Shown here: in pieces, positions 56,601 to 64,000 of the stretch
Layout of the letters: every line of letters starts with the position of its first letter
Numbering within the stretch: position 1 is the first letter of the stretch
Origin: Zonotrichia leucophrys gambelii
Lineage: Eukaryota > Chordata > Aves > Passeriformes > Passerellidae
Length of the DNA stretch: 64,000 nt
Assembly: GCF_028769735.1 (NCBI RefSeq)
Contig: NC_088177.1
Span: 10,046,599-10,110,598 of the forward strand
Direction: 5' to 3'
Made by a program: the position numbers and the translations under genes
Notes under the pieces: generated by a model
The model's database searches: none
The model's input: only the letters and a program-made list of their open reading frames with translations
Told to the model about the DNA's origin: nothing

Positions 56601-59600
56601 ATTCCACACTGGTTTGGGTTGGAAGTTCATCCCATTCCATCCCTGCCATGGGCTGGACACCTTCCACCATCCCTAGCCTTGTTCAACCTGGCCTTGGACA
56701 CTTGCAGGGATGGGCAGCCACAGCTTCTCTGGGCAATGCTTGAACAATTAAGACTCTCCTGTAAAAATTCTGACCTGTTTGCTGTTTAAGGGCTCTAACA
56801 AACTGCCTACAACTATGAAATGTTATAAAAATTACCCACCTTTGTTTATTATTCTACTGTAATATTAAGAGCTTTTTTACAATGCCTGTTCTTCATCTGT
56901 GCCCTGCCAGACCTGATTTTCTCTCCTGCTCTGTTGCAGAGTTTGTATGACAAAACTTACAAGTCCAACCTGTAGGTTATGTCTTTTTCTTTCCACCCTT
57001 CCAGGTACATTTTTTTCTGTAAATTAGATTATTTGGTCCATAATTTTCATTCCATAACTCTGATGTAAGACTTATGGATATCTAAGGGAGATGCAGCATT
57101 GAAAGTCATTTGTCCAGCACCTAATGTTTTGAAGATGCCCCTAGAATCCTGCTGCCAGTTGTGACCAAAAAAAATCCAAAACCTCTGGCACTCACAGAGC
57201 AATTGTGGCTTCCCCATATTTTCTTAGTTCCATTACTAGAAGTTGTGTTAACTCTGTGAGCAGATCTCTTCAGTGAGATCTGTACTGAGCCACTGTTTCT
57301 AATTACTGATGGAATTTCTAATGGAGTGAGATCAGTGCTCTCCCTGGTGAGGACAATGACAGGAGAACATTCATCCCACAAGAGTCACCAGAACACCCTC
57401 CAAGGACCACAGGCAGCTGACAGGAGGGCCTGGGTATTTAAAGCCAAGTTTCCTACAAAACTGAGGGCAGAAAACCTTCAGAAGCAGCTTCAGATTCTCT
57501 AACGCCACAAACTTCATAAATCCATCTCCACAGAAATAATCCTGAAATAAAATCTTGTATTTTATTTATCAGCCAGAGAAACCTTTAATCAAAATTTAAA
57601 AATTAAAAAAAGAATTGCAAAAGTCAATCCAGAGCCAAACTCCTCCACACAAACTTATGCAAAATAATTGAGCATTAAATGCTGCTTTCCAAATAAAATC
57701 AAGGCTCACTGAATTAGGTAAAAAAAATGTGTTTGAAGTGGGTCCTTGGCAAACACTCACCTCTTCCCATTAGATTTCTCAGCTCTGGCACTTCAGAGCT
57801 GCAGGTAAATGTGACAAGCTGGATTTTCACAAGGAGGAAGAAAAATTCCCTGCCAAGAGCAATCTACCTGAGGCTTTCACAAGGACACAACAGCAAGCAC
57901 TGAGTGAGGACTGATGGGCTGCACTGAGATGGAAACAGCACAGGGAGATGGAACTCAGCTTCTCCTACTGCTGAAACAGCTCCTGATCACAGGCATGAAA
58001 AATAATAGTGTTTGCTGATCTGTAGGATGACAGAACTTTGCTTGAATTGCACCAAACACGGGGGAAACATAATTAAAATAGGATACAGCATTGGGGTTTT
58101 TGACTCAGCAGGCCTAGATGAGGAAGAAATCTAAAAGGAATAGTTGGAAAAACATTTCTACTTTATGCCACACTGAGCTTGCAAGGAATTTCCTGTTGTG
58201 TGTTGTACAAATGGCTTTGAAAAGTTTTCTGGCAGCAGTGAACACCTCTAGGAAATGTAAAGATTTTTACATTTTACACTGGTAAATCACCATGTCCTGA
58301 GGCAGCTCCCAAAGCAGCCATGACAAGGCCATACAGAGAGCATTTCCTACATTTCAGCTACCAAATCACACCCACTGCCCCTCTGCATGAGGAATACCAA
58401 GTCCTGAAGCAAAGTTCACTTGGTTTTCCGCTGCCAAGCTCTTCCAGAACTCAGATCTTCCATGAAAAATAATAGAGTGCTTGCTAATCTGCAGGATGAC
58501 AAAAGTTTGTTTGAATTGCACCAAACACAGGGGAAATATAATTCAAATAGGACACAGCATTGGGGTTTTTGACTCAGCAGGCCTAGGTGAGGAAGAAATC
58601 TAAAAGGAATAGCTGGAAAAACATTTCTACTTTATGCCACACTAAGCTAGCAATGAATTTTCTGTTGTGTGTAATACAAATGGCTTTGAAATGTTTTTTG
58701 GCAGCAGTGAACACCTCTAGGAAATGCAAAGGTTTTTACATTTTACACTGGCAAATCACCATTTGTCAGGAGGCAGCTCCCAAAGCAGCCATGACACATA
58801 AGAGCATTTCCTACATTTCAGCTAACAAATCACACCCACAGCCCCTCTGCATGAGGAATACCAAGTCCTGAAGCACTAAGCTCACTTGGTTTTCCACTGC
58901 CAAGCTCTTCCAGAGCTTGAATCTCCCAAAAGATCCCCAATGTTTCAGTGTTCAGCCTACCTGACAAGCTCTATGTGTTTGCTGTATAAAAACCAGCAAA
59001 TCCCACAATTTTTATTTCACATCATTTTTAGGTGAGCAGTCATTAAAACTTAAAGACTTGCTCATTGCTTTAGAATCCATGGGATTGATTGATAATTAAT
59101 GGCTCTGGCTATCCATAACTACTGACAGAGTGACTCCTGTGCTAAATGCACTGCTCCACAAGCTCATTAATTAGTAAGAGCTTCTTTAAATTCAGCAAGA
59201 AATCAACAACCAAACTGCTGAGATTGTATCAGTGTGAGAAGACAATGCTGGGCAACTCCTTGCTTGGTTTACACAGACACATCAATCATCTTTTTATCAT
59301 CCTTTTATTCTGATTTATTGAGCTCTACACCAGGAGAGGATGCTTGCTTATCTCCCAGTGACTGACTCAACTGCAGAGCAATGTGGGCACCAGAGATGTC
59401 CAGCATTTGGGAAAACAGATGTTGCCCAAATTTGTTGTACAGCCTGCCAAAAATTACTGGCACCTAGCAAGGTGTGTGTGGGAGAAGTGTAGAATGAGTA
59501 AAGCTGCATAAACAAACACATTTATTTTTTAAAATAATTTGTAGAAGTGGCTTGATGCTCAGTGACTGAAGGGAGCTGCAAAGGAACAAGTTCAGTCAGT

Positions 59601-62600
59601 GGCAGCTCCCTCCTGGAGCTGAAGGAAGTCAGGCAGGGCTGGAAGGTGAAGCTGCACCAAACACATCTCAGGCAGGACAGGTTAATAAAACAATCAATTT
59701 ATGGAATTGAGCTCTGAATTTTCTATCATTTTATATCTTAGAACAAGGCTGCTTTTCCAAATGTGCTCAGTTACACACCACAGGTTTTTTGCAAGAATGG
59801 AGAGGTGCCTCCCAGAGAAAGGGATCACAGCAGCCCCTTCCAGCCTGACCCAACACAAACATTCCCAGCACAGCTGCTTCCCAAGAAGAATTTGCTACCT
59901 AAAAAAACAGGTCTCAGAGGAAAGAAAACTAATTAACATTCCCATATTAATCCTATTGGGCATTGCAAATATTTCTTAAGAGCCAGGATGGTACCACAGC
60001 AGTCTGACTCCACAACAAAGTGTTTATGTAAAATATGACATCTCTGCCACAGGGAACCAAAACAACTCAGGCTGCAAGTGCAGCTTTTCCTCTCCCTTGC
60101 ATTATTTATTCTCTCCACAAAGGCATCATTGATTTTTTTTGATGTCACCACAAAACATACTACAAAAAATCCAGCCCTACCTGGTGCTGTCATTACACAC
60201 ACATTAAATTCAGAGAGGCTCAAAAAAGAAAATTAAAATGGCATAATATGAATTTTAGAGATGCTTATGAGACCACTAGGAGTTTAATAAATAAAAAATA
60301 TGTTTTCTCCAAAAAATTGTGATTTAGAAGATTGTCAAAAAATCACTTAATTTGCTTTTTACTTCTTCAAACAACTTCCATGTAATTAATAAGTGTTAAC
60401 AGTACCTATTTTTGAGGGCTCACCTCTGTTTTTGAGGGAGGTGTGCCTTTTAAATCAGGCAGCATTTTCCTTTCTGTGGATTCCCAATCTCTCAATGAGG
60501 CTGAGAGGTGCAGGACAGCAATTTGAACCACCCAGGGGCTGGAATGGGATGGGTTTTAAGGTTCCTTCCAACCCAAATCATTCTGTAATTCCATAAAACA
60601 AAAGCACAGAGACCCCTCTCTTCCAGAGGAGGTTTGCACGTAATTTTTTCCAGCTTTGCTGTATGTTCTCATCTCAGCCCTGCACACATGGATGAATACC
60701 AGAATAGCTACAAGATCTCATTAATCAAAAAATAGCTGGAAAGATGAACTTGCAATCCTGGTATTTCCTCTTGAAAAAATGAGATAAATTAGGTGCACTG
60801 CCTGACTGTACTTTCAATGAACTCTTCAAATCAACACTTGCTTACCTGGAAACTTCCTGCAATCTTAAAGGTTAACTCCAACAAAAGTGTCAGAAAAGTT
60901 TAATTACAACAAGATGTCTGGAACATAACTAGGAGTGAGTTCTGTGGGCTTGAGGAATGCATCCATGACATGATGGAATTTTGGAGATGGATCCAAAGGA
61001 GAAATTGGCACTTTTGCTCAGAGGTGAGCAGTACATCTCATTTATGTTCACCAGGCCATGTTCTGCCTTGCCCAGTCCATAATACATAAATATTAGGATC
61101 AGTAAAAAGAAAACAGAAGTTTCTACTCTTGTTCTTTAAATTGCCCAGATTTCTCCTGGCTTTATAAACACAGGCAGCATGGAATAGCTCTGAGTAAAGG
61201 AGCTGCCTTTGGAAACACAGAGAGGAGATCTTCTCACAGCTCTTCTAAGGCAAAGGCCACCCTGCCAAAGCAGCTCACCACCAGCTTGCTGCACAGCACA
61301 TGCACAACTTGAGGGAAATCTCAGCCACAAGAAGGGAAAGATGATCTATTTTGGGGCTGTGACCACATTGTGGCCCACAAGCCCAGCAGATGGTGACTAA
61401 CTCAGCTGTGTGCAGTTTGCTTTCCCAGAGAAAGCCCTTTTTGTTTGAGTAACTGGCTGCTGATACAATGAGTCACTCAGCTACCTCGAGCAGCAGCTCC
61501 ACCACTCTAAAAGGAACTGCCTGGGAAGTGCTGAGTACAGAATGTGTGCTTGTTTAGGAACAACCTGCCTTAAATAAACCACTGACTCACCTTGTCACGC
61601 AAATGATGCTCTGCAGCCTCAATATTCAAAGGATCGTCAAAATTCAAAAGATCCTAGAGAAGAAAGAGAGAACATTGAGGGGCTCCCACTCACTGCATCA
61701 CCAGGAGCCCAGAGACCTCAGGAACAAGAAAATGGAATAAAGCAAACAGGACAGCAGGTTTTATTTCATCTTTTTTTTCAATATTTCATCATTTAATCAC
61801 TGCCTCGGTGTCAAAGGTAAATGCAAATGAGTAATTTGGTAATTGGAAAGCAAATCACAGAGCAATTAAATGGCAACAGCACCAGGGCATTTAAGCCCTG
61901 CTGGTGTGGGCCCCATGACACTTCTCCCTGGAAGTGAAAGTATTTCTATCAGAAAACTAAATTTTAGAGGAACAGTCAAACCTTCAGGAGGCACAATTCC
62001 TGTTGGTTTTTCTTAGAGGACAAAGTAAACCTTGAAAAAAAACTTCTGCAAACAGTGTGCTGATAAAGTGGGAGTTTCCTTAATTCCACCTCCACAGAAA
62101 AGCAATTTCATTCTCTGTGAAGAAGCAATTTCCCTCTCTCTGTGACCTGGAGCCTGACAGGGAAGCTTTAGTGCTCTGGGAAAAACAGGGGAGTGGAAAT
62201 AGAGGAAATAATAGAAATAGAGGAAATAGTGGAAATAGGGGTAAAAGAGTGCAAAGATCCTGAGAACTAATGTGGAGACACGGAGCAGAAATAGTCCTGA
62301 CAAACCTCAGGTCTCTCAGTTTAAACTCAAATATTACCTTTGGAAGAAGAAAGGGTTTACAGTTAAAAACAACAAAGAAGAGGAATCAGCATTAAAAAAT
62401 AACACACAATCACAAGTGGTAGATAAAACCAGCACTGAGAGATAAAATAAACAATGGGAAGGATTCCACTGATTGATGAATGGAAAAAGAGATTTGCTTT
62501 TACAAACAAACTGTAGTTTGCTGATAAATTAAATTGGAGATTGAAAGATTAAAGAAACACTGGGGAAAAACCCTGAATTCCATAAGAATGAAAAATTAAA

Positions 62601-64000
62601 TAGGAGGACTGTACATTAGAGGCAAATCTTGGTGTCAGGCATTTCAAGAAGTCTGTACATCTCAAGTACCTCAGCCAATGGGGAAAGAGAGAAGGGAAAT
62701 GGGGCTGGGAAATTGGGATAAAAAGGAGGCTGCATGTTCCAAAAATTGGAGAGACCCCAGGGGAACACCCCATGGCCTCTCCCTTTATTTGAATTAAGTT
62801 ACAGGACTCTTCTGCCTCCTTTTTGGGCATAAACCTCTGGTGTTTGTGGATTTATTTTCCTGACACAGCCATGACAAACCCCCATGGTCTCCTAGGCAGG
62901 CCCACCCCTCCCTGCAGCTCTTTGCTCAATATTTTGATTTTATGCAGCTCTGCCCCTGAGGATTTTGTTTCCTCCCACTTGGCATGCACAGGGAGAGTGA
63001 CTGTGAAATGCAATTCACTTTTGCTGGAAAGGCAAATGCTCTCCAAACTTTTACATCAATTTACCAAAGAAATTGTTGAAAAAACCAAGGCTTTGGATGC
63101 CAGGAAATCCAAGCTTCCTTCTACACTCTGGAGTGGGTGGGGTGGGCTCTCCAGAGGAGAAGACAAATGTAGCCACCAAGTCAGTGCTGCTCTTTGCCTC
63201 CTCCTGACCTTCCCACCCAGCAGCAATGGCTGAGGAAAGGAATCCCTAAAAAAGGTAACTTTTGTAAAGATTTTGTTTCTCTGCACTTTTAGGGCAAAAG
63301 CAGCTGTTGCTTCCTGCCCTCTCCTCCATTTTCAAGGTGCTCCTGAAATTACAAGTTCCTTGCTCCCAAATATCTTTAAAAAACAGAGGAGGAAATGAGA
63401 TCCCTGAATAAAAACGCATAAATTCTGTGACAAGTCAGGTTTTATGCAAACAAGGAATGAGACTGCAGGGCAGATATTAATACCAAAATACATTTTTTTT
63501 TTAAAGACTAACACCAACACAATTCCTTCTCAGAGCAGTATGAATTTCTATTTCACAATTCCTTCTCAGAGCAGTATGAATTTCTATTTACTAAAATCAG
63601 CAGAAGTAGTTTCACAGTGTGTGGAAGATCCCAAATAATTTGTTATCAAAATATCCTCTAATATTTCTAACCAAAGTAAAACCCATGTACAAAAAGCTGG
63701 CATTTCAGACAGTCTGGATGAGTTCCACAAACAAAAGCACAATCTGACTTCATACTCATCCAACACCCACTGAAGCCGAGGGAAATCAAGACCTAAACTT
63801 TTAAAGGCAGTTTGGTTTGTCATTAGGTGATGCTGAAACTAAACCAGGCAGGCAAAGGAAAAGGGGGCATGCAAAATATTCTTTTACTTACAGTAAATAA
63901 AGAGTTTAACCCCCAGACAATATCCTGCAAAGAAAAACAGTTAGTTAGACAGGCATTTCAGGAGTTTTGAATGTGTTCACAAACTTAAGTTTTCCATTAC
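41672..64000 (-). CDS. UBE2F: UBE2F, NEDD8-conjugating enzyme E2 F (C-terminal exons; 5' part outside window)
   Basis: Three coding exons on the minus strand are seen: 63924-63892, 61653-61591 and 41722-41672, all phase 0 with GT-AG borders. In order they encode DIVWGLNSLFT, DLLNFDDPLNIEAAEHHLRD plus K, and EDFRNKVEDYIKRYAR with a TGA stop. This matches the C-terminal part of the E2 fold of UBE2F. The enzyme receives NEDD8 from UBA3-NAE1 and, with RBX2, modifies CUL5. The catalytic cysteine and the N-terminal UBA3-binding extension are upstream of the window. The last intron is 19.9 kb. Confidence 0.95.
42018..42104. repeat. 29-bp tandem repeat, three copies
   Basis: Copies start at 42018, 42047 and 42076, each beginning CTTTTGGTTACAATGCATTA. 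It is probably internal to an ERV-derived segment. Confidence 0.92.
42105..42615. mobile_element. Probable endogenous retroviral LTR-like segment
   Basis: The segment (ACATTTGCTGACTTGTTTGC, TTGGTTAGCCAGCAAGACTG) resembles sequence repeated in songbird genomes. This is recognised from memory only; strand and borders are uncertain. Confidence 0.4.
42760..43155 (+). mobile_element. Endogenous retrovirus solo LTR (passerine type)
   Basis: It has the features CCCTTCACCCAGGATTTTTC, TTGGCCAATCAGGGCCAAGC (with a CCAAT box), then AGTATAGTATTTAATATAAT and AAATTAGCCTTCTGAGAACA. These match a very common songbird LTR. No internal genes follow. Confidence 0.68.
44185..44690 (+). mobile_element. Endogenous retrovirus solo LTR (passerine type)
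   Basis: Blocks include TCTCAAAGCCAGACAGAAGG, GATGGCCTTGCAAATAAGGC and TTAAGGCATTTACAGCATGG, ending CCCATTTCTGGTCAG. It resembles a recurrent songbird LTR. No viral coding sequence is attached. Confidence 0.65.
45498..45712. repeat. 53-bp tandem repeat, four copies
   Basis: Copies start at 45498, 45551, 45604 and 45657. Each begins GACAGCATCATTCAGAATCC or a close variant and ends with CCCTTCATGGACACAA. A diverged single relative, with its upstream flank, occurs at 48158-48218. Confidence 0.95.
45925..46255 (+). mobile_element. CR1 LINE 3' end
   Basis: It has ATTGGGTATTGGGAAGGAAT, AGGGTGGGCAGGCCCTGG, GGGATAGTGGAAGGTGTC and TTTCCAACCCAAACCATTCT, then GGGGTTCTGTAATT. This is the full CR1 terminus. 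Confidence 0.92.
47644..47709. repeat. A-rich homopolymer run
   Basis: Some 65 bp of nearly pure A broken by single CC or C. It may be an old poly(A) tail or slippage tract. Open frames over it (poly K or poly F) are artefacts. Confidence 0.95.
48158..48218. repeat. Diverged relative of the 45.5-kb repeat and its flank
   Basis: About 60 bp starting GGAAGGAGAGTCTCCAAAAA aligns with 45478-45538 with a handful of mismatches. It indicates a dispersed repeat family that is tandemly expanded at only one of the two sites. Confidence 0.8.
53876..54015 (+). mobile_element. CR1 LINE 3' tail, diverged
   Basis: It has GTGGCTGCCCCATCCCTGGA, AGTGTCCAAGGCCAAGTTGG and AGGTGGCACTGAATGGTC, in CR1 order, ending near CACTCTGTGACTC. 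Confidence 0.82.
56600..56745 (-). mobile_element. CR1 LINE 3' tail
   Basis: On the minus strand it reads GCCCAGAGAAGCTGTGGCTG, then CCATCCCTGCAAGTGTCC and AGGCCAGGTTGAACAAGGCT, a CR1 terminus in antisense orientation to the plus strand. Confidence 0.85.
57994..58927. repeat. 467-bp tandem duplication
   Basis: The segment 57994-58460 is repeated at 58461-58927. Both copies begin CATGAAAAATAATAG, share TTGGGGTTTTTGACTCAGCA and AACACCTCTAGGAAATG, and end near the CTCTTCCAGA block. By eye they differ at well under one base in ten, with a few short indels. It lies in the last UBE2F intron and is not coding. Confidence 0.93.
60520..60595 (+). mobile_element. CR1 3' tail
   Basis: It has GGATGGGTTTTAAGGTTCCT, then TCCAACCCAAATCATTCTGT and AATTCCATAA, a canonical CR1 end. 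Confidence 0.85.
61591..61653 (-). CDS. UBE2F: UBE2F penultimate coding exon
   Basis: On the minus strand a TTCTCTAG acceptor precedes DLLNFDDPLNIEAAEHHLRD and K, then a GTGAGT donor. Length is 63 nt. Confidence 0.95.
61654..63891 (-). other. UBE2F intron (2.2 kb)
   Basis: A GT-AG intron between the two upstream exons. The open frames in it have no recognisable domains. A short duplication (ACAATTCCTTCTCAGAGCAG, then TATGAATTTCTATT) occurs near 63519-63590. Confidence 0.6.
63892..63924 (-). CDS. UBE2F: UBE2F coding exon encoding DIVWGLNSLFT
   Basis: On the minus strand a TTTTCTTTGCAG acceptor precedes 33 nt and a GTAAGT donor. VWGLNSLF is diagnostic for UBE2F. Confidence 0.93.

Larger units (their letters stand above)
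41723..61590 (-). other. Last intron of UBE2F (19.9 kb)
   Basis: It holds ERV-type sequences (42018-43150, 44185-44690), CR1 tails, a 53-bp array, a 467-bp tandem duplication and an A-rich run. The remainder, including 48220-53870 and 54020-56600, is unique AT-rich sequence with no supported gene. Confidence 0.7.

Noticed and set aside
58587..58871. 94-codon frame inside the second copy of the 467-bp duplication
   Set aside because: The first copy does not keep the frame, and no domain is visible.

Overview
The window is from a bird, most likely a songbird. It has vertebrate GT-AG split genes with long introns, many 3'-truncated CR1 LINE tails, and several LTR sequences that resemble those I know from passerine genomes. 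Nothing prokaryotic is present. The species itself cannot be named from the sequence.

Four protein-coding genes are supported. (1) 1-2140, plus strand: the last three coding exons of LRRFIP1, with a poly(A) signal near 2695. (2) about 6640-16600, plus strand: RBM44, whose twelve coding exons (8461-14950) join in frame into 598 codons but contain no recognisable RRM. (3) about 17200-39085, plus strand: RAMP1, complete in three coding exons (17534-17573, 28775-28913, 38317-38572; 144 residues). (4) about 39700 to beyond 64000, minus strand: the last three coding exons of UBE2F, a NEDD8-conjugating enzyme. The order LRRFIP1-RBM44-RAMP1-UBE2F matches human 2q37.3, but here UBE2F faces RAMP1 tail to tail.

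Region by region: 2700-5650 is intergenic with no supported gene. 5895-7145 holds three consecutive GC-rich minisatellites that run into the RBM44 CpG promoter. 14951-16600 is the RBM44 3' UTR with a 41-bp tandem repeat. 17160-17600 is the RAMP1 CpG promoter. RAMP1 intron 1 (11.2 kb) carries a 360-bp CTT tract, a CR1 and a solo LTR. Intron 2 (9.4 kb) carries a CR1 split by an LTR, another LTR and a 0.8-kb TA-rich block. The last UBE2F intron (19.9 kb) carries LTRs, CR1 tails, a 53-bp tandem array and a 467-bp tandem duplication.

The genes do not form a pathway. LRRFIP1 is a coiled-coil signalling and transcription factor, RBM44 is a germ-cell intercellular-bridge protein in mammals, RAMP1 is the CGRP co-receptor subunit, and UBE2F neddylates CUL5. 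The most notable observation is an RBM44 gene that stays open across all exons but seems to have lost the core of its RRM. I found no new multi-gene system.
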